In this document: positions 18,689 to 30,162 of the stretch, piece by piece
Numbering within the stretch: the first letter of the stretch is position 1
Layout: every line of letters begins with the position of its first letter
Source: Limnospira fusiformis SAG 85.79
GTDB taxonomy: Bacteria; Cyanobacteriota; Cyanobacteriia; Cyanobacteriales; Microcoleaceae
NCBI RefSeq assembly: GCF_012516315.1
Contig: NZ_CP051185.1
Coordinates: 3,725,363 to 3,789,362, forward strand
Reading direction: 5' to 3'
Length of the DNA: 64,000 nt
Program-made: the position numbers and the translations under genes
Notes under the pieces: model-generated
The model's database searches: none
What the model saw: only the letters and a program-made list of their open reading frames with translations
What the model was told of the DNA's origin: nothing

Positions 18689-18876
18689 ACTGGACTCGAA
18701 GCACTTCCCCGCATCGTTAACCAAGTTAATCAGCAGATGGGCGTGGGTGCGAGTTTTGTCTGAACCGGGATATTTGACATCGTGGTGCAGCCCCACCAAC
18801 GCCTGATGGTCGCCCAAACCCAACTCGTCAAGAACCCGATTGCACAGGAGCGACCATTGACTTCGACTCAAGTTAT
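18689..18876 (-). pseudogene. Relaxase / mobilisation protein fragment
   Basis: About 60 codons resembling the nuclease domain of plasmid relaxases: 'LSRSQWSLLCNRVLDELGLG', 'HQALVGLHHD' and the metal-binding 'THAHLLINLVNDAGKCF' (HxH). The N-terminus is cut off by the IS1 element at 18877 and the frame loses similarity after 'FESS'. A relic of a mobilisable plasmid or integrative element. Confidence 0.55.
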
Positions 18877-19621
18877 GGTGTTGCATAATAGAAAATGATA
18901 TTCTCAAATAAATCAAGATGGATTGTCCTTATTGCCAAAGCCATAAAGTAGTCAAAAATGGTCATCGTCAGGGAAAACAGAGTTACCTGTGCCGTGAATG
19001 TGGTCGCCAATTTCGAGAAAATCCCTGTCCTGGAGGTTACAGTTCTGATGTCAAAGAGCTTTGTGTGAAAATGTCCCTCAATGGCATGGGATTTCGAGCC
19101 ATTGAGAGAGTCACTGGTATTTCTCACAACACAATACTTAACTGGGTTAGAGTTGCAGAAACCCACATTGATGAGGAAAACTATGAAATTCCTGAAATAG
19201 CTCAAATTGATGAGCCTCAGACTTTTGTGGGTTCAAAAAAAAACCATCTGGGTCTGGACAGTTGTGAATACCAAACTGCCTGGAATTCTGAAGTTTGTCA
19301 TAGGCGACCGCTCATTGCTGACTTTTACCACATTATGGCAAATGATTCAGGGCTGGGCTGGTTTTCCATATATTACGGACGGATACAAAGTTTATCCTTG
19401 CTTAATTGAGGATTGCAATCATCTAGTCAGCAAAACGGCTATGACAAGAGTAGAAGGAGAAAACTGCCGTCTGAGGCACTATTTAGCCAGGCTACATCGC
19501 AAAACTTTGTGTGATTCCAAGTCCACTGAGATGTTGTACAAATCAATTCGCTTACTTATCTATTATTTGAAGCATGGACAACTTTCTCGGTTCTCTTAAT
19601 CATTCCTCACTGTGCAATATC
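18877..19621 (+). mobile_element. IS1-type insertion sequence
   Basis: About 745 bp. Ends GGTGTTGCATAATAG (left) and, reverse complemented, GATATTGCACAGTGA (right), the start typical of IS1 (GGTGxTGC). I see no flanking target duplication. Its right end lies inside the 5' end of cas10. Confidence 0.7.
18918..19599 (+). pseudogene. IS1 family transposase split at an A9 run
   Basis: First part has the zinc-ribbon 'CPYCQSHKVVKNGHRQGK...CRECGRQF' and HTH of IS1 InsA ('ISHNTILNWVRVAE'). The catalytic part ('VWTVVNTK', 'YITDGYKVYP', 'NCRLRHYLARLHRKTLC') is in another frame. The switch falls at nine A near 19235-19243. IS1 elements are known to use programmed frameshifting at A-runs, so this may be regulated expression rather than decay. 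Confidence 0.75.
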
Positions 19622-22600
19622 GTCTTCCTTCGCAAACTTTGTGCTTTAGTTGGTGATCGCCATCTCTGTAACAGCCTGGATTGTTTGAAAACCTCGGAGG
19701 GACAAGCGGCGCTGTTTTGGTGGGAACAAAATCAACATCAGCTTGAAGCGATCGCCAGTTCCTCAGATCGGGTCAATTTGGAACCAGGAAGCTCAACAGA
19801 ACGACAAACTAAAGAACGGATGTGCGAGACGTTTAGGAGTTAAATAAGGTTGCAATGCCCGAAATAGCCTCCTAGTGGGACTTCCACCCCTTGGTGGAAT
19901 ATAAGGGATTCACATCCCTGACCATCCCATAACTGTTTATATGTCCCGACGCTTGGAGAAATCTGAGCAAGGCAGGGGACTCAAGGTCATAAACAAACTG
20001 AGAAATCAGGGAGTAGAGAGTAAAGGCGATAGCCACCCCCAGTTTCAGGAATCACAACCCTGGGATTGAAGCGGGGAACGGAAGGCGTGAAGTAGAACCT
20101 ACTACCAAATGCGACCACTGCCAACCATCCATGATTAGGGAAAACCGAATGTCCGGCTTGAACCATCGTAATTAGTTAGTAGCAAAATAGGTTGATATGC
20201 TGCACTCAAAAGAGTAAGGGGAAAAGTAGGAGGTTATCTTTACTACCTACACAGACCTTTAAAAGTACCCCGGTGGAGAGGACAAATCTAAAGATGGAAT
20301 GCCCATATAAACGGAACGTTGTAACCCCTTTTAGGCTCTGATTATCTGGTCGAGATAGTTAGTAGTGATAAGTGTAAGCGTAAGCCTATTAGGGGGTGAG
20401 ATGTGACCAGAAGCCAACGCCCAACTGTAATGGTAGGGATATGCTAACGGGTCACGGTTTGATTGTAAAGAATAGAGTCTAGTAGGAGTTACTATGGCGA
20501 ATGCGAGTTTAAAGAAAGGTTTTGAGAAATCAAAGCCAATCAAGACGTGCGTTTGTATGGAAACAAATTCCTTGGGCGAAAGTTCAGAGAAAAGTTTTCA
20601 AGCTCCAAAAGAGAATATATCAAGCAGCTAAATCGGGACACGACGCAAAGGCACGAAGGTTGCAACGTCTATTGGTGAAATCATATTATGCCCGACTCTT
20701 AGCAGTGCGGCGAGTGACTCAAGATAATCGAGGCAGGAAAACAGCCGGTGTCGATGGAATGAGAGCAAGCTCACCAAGGCAAAGGTTTGAAATTGTTGAG
20801 AACATCAAAGGAAATCTCAAAGCAAAACCACTGCGACGGGTGTGGATTCCAAAACCTGGAAGGGATGAAAAACGCCCTCTGGGAATACCCACCATCCAAG
20901 ATAGAGCAAGGCAAGCCTTGGTTAAATCGGCTCTCGAACCTGAATGGGAATCGAGATTTGAAGACACTAGCTATGGATTCAGACCTGGAAGGTCTGCCCA
21001 TGATGCAATATCCAGAATCTTTCAAAGTATAAACAAAGGAGGTTATTATATACTGGATGCAGATATAGCGAAATGTTTTGACCGAATAAACCATGAATAC
21101 ATACTGTCCAAAATTCATTGTCCAAACAGCCTGAAGAGAGACCTGAAATCATGGCTCAAAGCGGGTGTCTTGGATAACGGTATATTTGAGGATACAGAAG
21201 CAGGGACACCCCAAGGAGGGGTTATAAGTCCACTCCTAGCCAACATCGCACTGGATGGGATGGCTAGGTTAATTGAAACAATGTATCCAAAAGTAAAAGG
21301 GGTTAAAATTAAAGCCACCGGAATAAGATATGCCGATGATTTTGTAGTGATATCACCATCACTAGAGATTATTGAACAGTGCAAGACTGCTATTTCTGAA
21401 TGGTTAAAACCTATTGGGTTAGAGATTAAACCGGAAAAAACTCGAATTTGTCATACACTCAATCCCATTGAATATGATGGAAAACTTGAAGAACCCGGAT
21501 TTGATTTTCTAGGATTCAATATTAGGCAATATCCTGCTGGAAAATATAAGACTGGAAAAACTGGTGGAGCAGCAAGCCGACCAATCGGTCACAAAACTCA
21601 CATCAAACCCAGCAACAAAGCAGTAAAAGCCCACACAGAAGTGATTAAGGATGCAATAAAACATCTTAAAACTGCACCCCAATCAGCCCTGATTAGCGAA
21701 CTAAATCCAATCATAAGGGGATGGTCAAACTACTACTCAGGGGTCGTCTCAACAAAGACCTTCAAAAAGCAAGACTATATAGTCTGGCAAATGTTACGGG
21801 CATGGACAGTTTCAAGATGCGGAAAGGCAAACTACGAAAAGCTAAATAACTACTTCCGCAAAGGAACGGTTAAACTTAGCAACGGGAAAGAAAGACATGA
21901 ATCTTGGTTATTCAAGACTAAGGATGGATTACATCTATGGAAACATAATTGGACTCCAATTGTCAGACATACCATAATACGCCCTGACGCAACACCATAC
22001 GACGGAAATTGGACTTACTGGGCAACCAGGAAAGGACAAGCAATTGATACGCCGACAAGAGTAGCTAAACTACTTAAAAAGCAAAAAGGCAAATGCGCCT
22101 GGTGTAGGCAATACTTTACCCCATCAGACTTAGTTGAAGTAGACCACATTATACCTAGAAACCACGGTGGAAAGGATGAATATAAGAATCTTCAACTACT
22201 GCACCGCCACTGTCACGATGATAAGACGGCACTAGACAACGCCAACGCTGTATCCTTAACAATGGAACAATCAGACTAGGAGCCGTGTGAGGTGAAAGTC
22301 TCAAGCACGGTTTTGCATGGGAGGGGGTAGAGGCGACTCTACTCTCGACCCCTACTCATTAAACATCCCATCAGCGCTCAACAGCAAACCATTCAAACTC
22401 CAGACAACAGAGAAATCGCCTTTCCCCAATGGGTTCAACAGGAACAAAACCCCCAAAACGTATTTAATTGGTTGTGGCGTATGATGCCGGAACTAAGACG
22501 ACAACAGGATTCGGACGCTCTACTCGACCCTCAACACTACATTTTACCCGACTGTCCGATTCATAGCTATCGTGCCACAGTCTCAGCGATCGCCGGAGCG

Positions 22601-25438
22601 GTAGACTTTGATGAACGGGGGATTGTCACTCAATACCCTTACTTGCTGCTGTTTACCTTTTCCCCGATTCAGGACTTTATCAAAGCTTCCCGCAAATTTC
22701 TAGACTTTTGGGCAGGGTCATACTTGCTACACTATCTAAGCGCTCAACTCTGTTGGTTCGTGGCTGAAACCTACGGTGTAGATGCGGTGATTACCCCCTC
22801 GCTTTGGGGACAAGAAATCATCGACGCACTCTTACTCAAAACCTATCCAATTTTTAGAGAAAGCTTTCAAGAACTCAGCCCCGATGGAACAGACCCCCTG
22901 ACTCGTTTTAATGAGCGTTTGAGTACCACCCTAGCAACCGCAGGCTTTCCCAATACGATAACCATCTTAGTTGGAAGCTCCGAAACCGCACAACAACTCG
23001 GAGAAACTTTGTGTGAAAAATTGCGGTCTGAATGGAGTGCGATCGCCCAAAATATTAGAGAAGGAATCCCCGATCATCCCATACCCGAACTTAGACAAGG
23101 AATTCGCGATCGCACCATCGCATTTCTGCAAAACCCCCAAAATCATAAGCGGATTGAGAAGATCTTAGAAGAATTTTCCCAGTCGGGAGGTCACGACGAA
23201 CAAAACCGACATGATCTCGAAAACTGGAAGCGGAAAAGCTGCTGGGAATGGCGGGGATTATGGAATGCTCAAATTGACCAAACTTGGCAACCCTACTGGA
23301 CGGCTGTTCCGTTGGGTGATCCGAATACTTCTCTAATGATTGAGAAAAATGATGACGATCAATTGAGCGAAGACTGGATCAAAAAACAAGAAAAAGTGGC
23401 TCAAACTCGCGTGATCAATCCCCCTCCCACAACGGCGGAAAAAATGCTCTACACAACCCTCAATAATGGGACTTGGTGGGGGTCAATTCAATCTCGATGC
23501 GGTCAAGCCATTCAAGCCATTAAAAATACTAGAACTTGGGCAATTCCCATTTCTCCGGGTGTTCGTTCTACATTATCGGGACAACTGAGCGCCCTACATC
23601 CTCAATTTCGATATTCTGGAAACTTCCGGGAAGGATACGGTTTACCTATTGAATCAATGCGATTATTTTGGCGATTAATAGCAGAAGTTTATCCAGGATT
23701 ATTTGACGGCTCGGAAATGCTGAACGCTCTAGAATTAACGAAGCGCATGGCTTGGGTTTATGGTGGTGTGGGTGAGTCTTTAGGAATTGATTTTAGCAAT
23801 TTAGAAAATGAAAAAATAGACTATAGCCAATTAATTCGCTTTCCCAATCTCAGTTCTATTGCTTCAGCCCGATTTGCTTACCAAGATTTGCAACAAGATC
23901 AAAATCACGGTAAACTCAGTCAATATTGGCAGAAATTACAAATTAATATCAAACAACAATTTGGGAAAACCAGTCAAGAATATCAGGATTTTCTGGCTCA
24001 AACTCGGGGTCGTCCTTTCCACATCCCTAAAACCGATATTTGTATTAATCGCCAAAATTTACCGGGGCGATACTATAACGGCGTGATGTTTTCTAGCAAA
24101 TGGCTTGCCGAAGATATGGGATTAGAAAAAGAACAGAGACCCGAGTTGCGAAAGATTGTAGACCTAACTCACTCCGAATGTGGCTTTGGCGACAGTAGCC
24201 CGGCGGATTGGTGGGTAATCGTCTTGGGGGATGGGGACGGTATGGGACAATATGTTTCCGGTAAAAAACTCCATTCTTACCAACAATATTTAACAGAAAC
24301 TCACCCCGAAATCTTCATCGATCGCGATCGCTATCCCGACCTAGATGAAAACCAGTATGAGCAGAAAAAACGGCAGTTCATTAAAGCCTTTAGAGATGAT
24401 AAACATTCCCTGCTGAAAACCCGTAAGCGCATGGGACCCGCCACTCATGTTGGTCTAAACCGCGCCCTGCTAGACTTCTCTAACCGTTTAGTTCCCTTTA
24501 TTACCGAAAAGCGGTTTTGTGGTCGCGTGGTCTACAGTGGCGGAGATGATGTGATGACGGTACTCCCTTTAGAAGATTTACCCGATTATCTGCTCTCTCT
24601 GAGAGCCGCTTGGTGTGGGGGCGACGACCCCTATCAACCCCAAGCGGGCGATCCAGACTTGAAATTTCAATCCCAAGGCGGCTACTGGCGACCCACTTCG
24701 GATACAAATGATTTTCAAGGCTTACCAGACCGATCGCTGTTTACGATGGGATTCGGGGCAACGATGAGTCTGGGTATCGTGATCGTCGATAAAAGTGTTC
24801 CCCTCCCAGTCGCCCTGGAAGCCCTTTGGGAAGCAGAATCCGACCGGGCTAAAGAATTATCCGGTGGTCTACTGATGTCCATCGATCTGTTGCGGGGACT
24901 GACGGAATGGCGATCGCTATCTTTGATGCGATTTGTCCTGTCTGAAATTTTCCGTTTATCGAGTGTTCCCAACAAAAACGGCCTATGTTTTCGAGTTCTC
25001 TACAGTTCAGGAAACACCCTAGAAGCTCTGATCAAAGGAGAATTATACGCCGGTTGGCGAGATTGGATCACCACTGAACATCATCAAGCCTTGAGTTCTC
25101 TACTCTATCGCCTCGCCGAAGAACTCCCCCGCCATGCGGATTTGACCCCATCTTCTTACTTAATTGCTCAAGCCGCCAGAGCGATCGCCTTACGCCGAGA
25201 CGACAAAGACTTGGTTCAAGAAAATATCGACAAACTGTTGCTCTGGCTCAGATATTGGGAAGATTGGGCGCGATCAGTCCATGTTCAATGGTTAATCGAC
25301 CGGGAGAAAAACCCCGATACTCCCAAACCAATTGGAATTGACCTTAAGGACTTAAGTAATATTCTGCGTTTTTCGGCGTTTTGGCTCGATAAAATGCAGC
25401 AACGCCAACAATGGCACAGACAGGATCAGGAGGCTTAG
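19574..25438 (+). CDS. cas10: Cas10/Cmr2, type III-B large subunit, split by a group II intron
   Basis: Exon 1 is 19574-19821 and exon 2 is 22360-25438; joined they give 1,109 codons with no stop, and the junction codon AT+T (Ile) falls between '...RQTKER' and 'KHPISAQQQ', a conserved Cmr2 N-terminal neighbourhood. The first palm has 'VLGDGDGMGQYVSGKK'; the second has 'YSGGDDVMTV', with GGDD at about residues 810-813, the cyclic-oligoadenylate synthase motif. No clear HD nuclease motif was found. The ATG at 19574 and the next 16 codons come from the IS1 element, so the native N-terminus is lost or replaced. The stop is directly followed by the cmr3 ATG. Confidence 0.88.
19822..22359 (+). mobile_element. 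Group II intron inside cas10
   Basis: Starts GTGCGAGACG (group II 5' consensus GTGYG) right after CGGAT and ends CTACTCAT (AY ending). Domain V is at 22280-22313 (GAGCCGTGTGAGG...AAGCACGGTTT, with the catalytic triad region paired to the end), and a domain VI hairpin follows. It encodes an RT/maturase/HNH protein. About 670 bases of structured RNA precede that ORF. Exact removal restores the cas10 frame. Related fragments lie at 42802-43915 and 61106-61190. Confidence 0.88.
20522..22279 (+). CDS. ltrA: Group II intron reverse transcriptase/maturase/HNH protein
   Basis: About 585 residues. RT domain: 'RRVWIPKPGRDEKRPLGIPT', 'YGFRPGRSAHDAI', 'DIAKCFDRINHEY', 'GTPQGGVISPLLANI', 'GIRYADDFVVIS' (YADD intact). 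Maturase domain X: 'NPIIRGWSNYYSGVVS'. C-terminal HNH: 'CAWCRQYF', 'VEVDHIIPRNHGG', 'NLQLLHRHC'. The natural start looks to be an ATG at 20494 behind AGGAG ('MANASLKKGFEKSKPIKT'), but that frame leaves the main frame by one base near 20540; in the main frame only a TTG at 20522 is available. So either a frameshift or a non-ATG start. Confidence 0.8.
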   Translation: MRNQSQSRRAFVWKQIPWAKVQRKVFKLQKRIYQAAKSGHDAKARRLQRLLVKSYYARLLAVRRVTQDNRGRKTAGVDGMRASSPRQRFEIVENIKGNLKAKPLRRVWIPKPGRDEKRPLGIPTIQDRARQALVKSALEPEWESRFEDTSYGFRPGRSAHDAISRIFQSINKGGYYILDADIAKCFDRINHEYILSKIHCPNSLKRDLKSWLKAGVLDNGIFEDTEAGTPQGGVISPLLANIALDGMARLIETMYPKVKGVKIKATGIRYADDFVVISPSLEIIEQCKTAISEWLKPIGLEIKPEKTRICHTLNPIEYDGKLEEPGFDFLGFNIRQYPAGKYKTGKTGGAASRPIGHKTHIKPSNKAVKAHTEVIKDAIKHLKTAPQSALISELNPIIRGWSNYYSGVVSTKTFKKQDYIVWQMLRAWTVSRCGKANYEKLNNYFRKGTVKLSNGKERHESWLFKTKDGLHLWKHNWTPIVRHTIIRPDATPYDGNWTYWATRKGQAIDTPTRVAKLLKKQKGKCAWCRQYFTPSDLVEVDHIIPRNHGGKDEYKNLQLLHRHCHDDKTALDNANAVSLTMEQSD

Positions 25439-26932
<1,494 letters not shown>

Positions 26933-26933
<1 letters not shown>

Positions 26934-27721
26934 TGACTTACAATTACGCTTACCTTTATTTACTGTCTCCCTTGCATACGGGCGGCACTACTCAAGAGGG
27001 AAACTTACTCGGAATTGCTCGTGAGTCTCATACCAATTTACCCTATCTTCCATCCAGTAGCATTCGGGGTCGGATACGCGCTAGTGAGGGAGACACAACC
27101 AAAAGAAATCGACTTTTTGGGACAACTTTGGAAGAATCTTCTACACTCGAACAGGGGGATATTTGGATCGGCGATGGTTCGCTTCTTTGGCTACCCGTCC
27201 CATCTCTGAGTCACGGTATTGTTTGGATTAGTTCTCCGATGTTATTGCGGCGTTGGGGACGTTTTCAGGAAAGTTTACCAGAGATTCCCGAAGCTTACAG
27301 CACCAATTTAGACACTGATAAACCTGCTTACTTAAAAGATGCCATTATCAAACCGAATCATTTGCGGGCTTGGAGTGATTGGGAGCATTTTATGCCCGAA
27401 CATACACAAACTCAAATGATTGAAAGGGTTTTGATTTTGCCCGACCAACACTGTTCAACTTTGATTCAAATGAGTCTGTGGCGACAGGTTAAAATTAAAC
27501 TCGATCAACATAAATCTGTTGATGGTGGTTTCCGCTATGAAGAAGCTATTCCTCCCGATACACTGATGTATTTCCCTTGGGGTTTGACGGCAAAAGCCAA
27601 CGGAACAGCAGAACAGTCTGAATCCGATTTTAAACAGTTAATTGAGAGTCACGAACTCTTGCAAATTGGAGGTCAGGAAAGTTTAGGTCGTGGTTTTGTT
27701 CAACAGTGGTTAGATTCATAA
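26933..27721 (+). CDS. cmr4: Cmr4, type III-B backbone RAMP protein
   Basis: 262 residues. 'YLYLLSPLHTGGTTQEGN' (first beta strand and Gly-rich loop), 'YLPSSSIRGRIRAS', 'RLFGTT', and the C-terminal 'LLQIGGQESLGRGFVQQW' are Cmr4 features. Cmr4 forms the helical backbone and normally cleaves target RNA with an Asp in the 'IDLPIQRE' thumb loop. Here the matching segment reads 'GNLLGIARESHT' and lacks an Asp, so RNA cleavage may be impaired. Confidence 0.88.
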
Positions 27722-27736
27722 TCAGGAGTAATAATT

Positions 27737-28132
27737 ATGATAGTTTTCGACCCCCGCACAATTGCAACACCCGTTTATGATGCTTTGTCTGGATTGCGAT
27801 CGCAATATAATGGAAATGATACTCGTCTCAAAGAACAAAAAAGTCAAGCTGTAGAACTTTATACCTATCTTTCCACTTGGGGTATGATGCGGTTAAAAGC
27901 TGAAGAAAAAGCTTTGAGTCAAGATGGAAAAAAGGATGTTGTTCGTCAGTATTTCCAATGCTTGCAAACTATGTCTGATGTTCAAAATTTAATCGGTGAT
28001 CAGGGTTTAGAAACCCTAAAAAATCTCGGAACAGAAGAATATCTGGGCTTGACTGGTTTAGGTTTGGCATTATCTCAAGAATTTGCATTCTGGGCTAACG
28101 CAATTTATCACGATATTAAAGGAGAGGAATAA
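27737..28132 (+). CDS. cmr5: Cmr5-like small subunit
   Basis: 131 residues, all-helical ('AVELYTYLSTWGMMRLKAEE', 'YFQCLQTMSDVQNLIG', 'YLGLTGLGLALSQEFAFWAN'). Size, composition and position between cmr4 and the Cmr6/Cmr1 gene fit Cmr5, the small subunit that packs along the Cmr4 filament. 15 bases after cmr4, with AGGAG before the ATG; four bases before the next start. Confidence 0.8.
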   Translation: MIVFDPRTIATPVYDALSGLRSQYNGNDTRLKEQKSQAVELYTYLSTWGMMRLKAEEKALSQDGKKDVVRQYFQCLQTMSDVQNLIGDQGLETLKNLGTEEYLGLTGLGLALSQEFAFWANAIYHDIKGEE

Positions 28133-28136
28133 TCTA

Positions 28137-30101
28137 ATGGTATTTGAACGTCCTAAACCTCCCAATAAAGCAAATTCAAGACCGAATCCGACCCCAAGAC
28201 CGAATCCTCAACAAAACCGACCCAATAGAGGCGGAAACGCCCCTCGCAGACCTGGAAATGGTGGCGGAAACCGGGGGAGAAATGGTGGCGGTAATGGGGA
28301 TAATCGCCCTCCGCAGCCCTCTCCCTGGCTAGACTCAGAGAATGAACCCGAACCTGATGATAATGCTAGTTTTGTTGAATATCTGCGGTGGATGCGATCG
28401 CCGGATCATCCTCAAAAAGATGGAACCAAAACTCAAATTTTGCATAAGGCTGAAGACTCAGCTAACTACAATAAACGTCTCGGTCTACTTACAGAAAGAA
28501 CTAAATTAATAGCAGGAAAAGATAATTGTTTTCAGGTTAGGTGTTCCTGGCGAATTCGGGTTGGTGGACATCGAGGGCCAGAAAGTATTTTGTTACCCGC
28601 TTTTGATGCTTTGGGAATGCCCTATATTCCATCTTCAACCCTGCGAGGTGTTGCGAGAACTCAAGCCATTCGAGAAATAATGAAGCGGGATAAGATTGAG
28701 TGGCAAGAAGCCGAGAAGAAAATAGCACCTTACTTTGGTTCTTTGGAAGCTGAGAAACCCCATCGCAGTGGAAAAGTTATCTTTCTAGATGCTTATCCAT
28801 TACCCAATCAAATGGGTTTACAGATGGATATGGCAAACAATATTTGGAAATGGGACAACAATAACGAACTCGAATATAATCCCAATCCCAACCCGTTTTT
28901 ATCTCTGAGAGAACCCACCTTTTTAATCGGGTTAAAGTTGGCAAGCCACTGTGACGACCGGACGATTTTGCAGAAAGTAAAAGGGTGGTTAACAGCAGGG
29001 CTACAAGCGGGAATAGGTTCTCAGGTTAATTCGGGTTATGGGGAATTAATTCGGGCGGGTTCTAGTCGTTCCTCCAATGAATTTTTGCGAGTCGAGTTTT
29101 CTTTGGAAGGTCAACTCATTCACGGACGACAAAAATTTACTCAGTGGAATTGGAATGAACGCCGAAACGATTGGCAAATGAGAGGGCAAGCCGATGCAGA
29201 AGTGCGCCCAATTGCGTTTAAATCAATGTTGCGTTATTGGTTTCGAGCTTTTTCATTAGGTGTTTTGGATGTTGATACCGTTCAAATATGGGAAGCCCAA
29301 TTATTCGGAGGGATTAATCCTAAAACATTTGGTTGGGTTAGAGTTGATATTCAAGATGGCAAGGTTACTCAACGGGAACCCCGACCAAACTTTAACGGAA
29401 AAGATGATGATTGCGGCGAACAAGTCGGAACGTTAATATTATCTTATTCTCCCGAAGCGCCCACAAACCAAAATATACCAATTCACAAACTCTTTGAATC
29501 TCTCACTTGGATGATGTTTCATTTAGGAGGAATTGGTCAGGGTGCCAGACGTCCGTGTTATTCCAGGCACAATCGCGATCGCGCTCCCTGGTATCGAGGT
29601 TCAACATTTTATATTGATAGTGATGAACAACTTTGGGAACTTCCTGATAATATTCGGGATTTTCAACGAAAATTTCAGCAAAAGCTAGAGCAATTTTATC
29701 AGACTTTATCTCAGCTTACCAGAAATCAAATGAATTACCGTCAACCTCGAAATATTGGTCAAGTACGCCGGGAACAGTGGACGGAAGCAGTTGATAGCAA
29801 TTGTAGAATTATCGTCTGTTCAGGGAAAGAAGATTTTGAAAAACCTTATGTTTTGGCTGTTTTGCATAGCCAAGATTTAAAAGTAGAAGATAGACGCGGA
29901 AATATTAACTATGACGGGAATCTCTGCGGTCAAGTTTCGGGTCATGTTAAGCCCTCTCCCGTTTGGATTGCCGATTTAGGAGATTATCAAGTTGTAACGG
30001 TTTTTGGAGCAACAGAAAACCCCCGCCGTGAATATTTAAACCGCCTCCGAAGCAATACAAACAGAAATAGCTATTGGCAAATATGGCCTCTCCAAGAATA
30101 G
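28137..30101 (+). CDS. Cmr6-Cmr1 fusion protein
   Basis: 654 residues from the ATG at 28137, behind GGAGAGGA; the longer frame overlaps cmr5. Residues about 5-65 are a disordered Pro/Asn/Gly/Arg-rich tail. About 75-325 is a Cmr6-type RAMP ('LPAFDALGMPYIPSSTLRGV', 'GKVIFLDAYP', 'WLTAGLQAGIGSQVNSGYG'). About 330-654 is Cmr1-like ('RPIAFKSMLRYWFRAFSLG', 'WEAQLFGGINPKTFGWVRV', 'MMFHLGGIGQGARRPCY'). Cmr1 and Cmr6 cap the 3' end of the complex, so a fusion of these neighbours is structurally sensible. Confidence 0.82.
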   Translation: MVFERPKPPNKANSRPNPTPRPNPQQNRPNRGGNAPRRPGNGGGNRGRNGGGNGDNRPPQPSPWLDSENEPEPDDNASFVEYLRWMRSPDHPQKDGTKTQILHKAEDSANYNKRLGLLTERTKLIAGKDNCFQVRCSWRIRVGGHRGPESILLPAFDALGMPYIPSSTLRGVARTQAIREIMKRDKIEWQEAEKKIAPYFGSLEAEKPHRSGKVIFLDAYPLPNQMGLQMDMANNIWKWDNNNELEYNPNPNPFLSLREPTFLIGLKLASHCDDRTILQKVKGWLTAGLQAGIGSQVNSGYGELIRAGSSRSSNEFLRVEFSLEGQLIHGRQKFTQWNWNERRNDWQMRGQADAEVRPIAFKSMLRYWFRAFSLGVLDVDTVQIWEAQLFGGINPKTFGWVRVDIQDGKVTQREPRPNFNGKDDDCGEQVGTLILSYSPEAPTNQNIPIHKLFESLTWMMFHLGGIGQGARRPCYSRHNRDRAPWYRGSTFYIDSDEQLWELPDNIRDFQRKFQQKLEQFYQTLSQLTRNQMNYRQPRNIGQVRREQWTEAVDSNCRIIVCSGKEDFEKPYVLAVLHSQDLKVEDRRGNINYDGNLCGQVSGHVKPSPVWIADLGDYQVVTVFGATENPRREYLNRLRSNTNRNSYWQIWPLQE

Positions 30102-30162
30102 TTTAATCTTCTGCAGTATCTACCAAAGATAGAATTAGTATAAATAATTGGGAGAACATCTT

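Noticed and set aside
19574..19843. Independent 89-aa protein before the intron
   Set aside because: It is exon 1 of cas10; the last seven codons are intron sequence starting GTGCG.
22472..25438. Cas10 starting at TTG 22472 as a complete 988-aa protein
   Set aside because: The frame is open upstream to the intron boundary and the missing 'KHPISAQQQ' region and exon 1 are conserved Cmr2 sequence.
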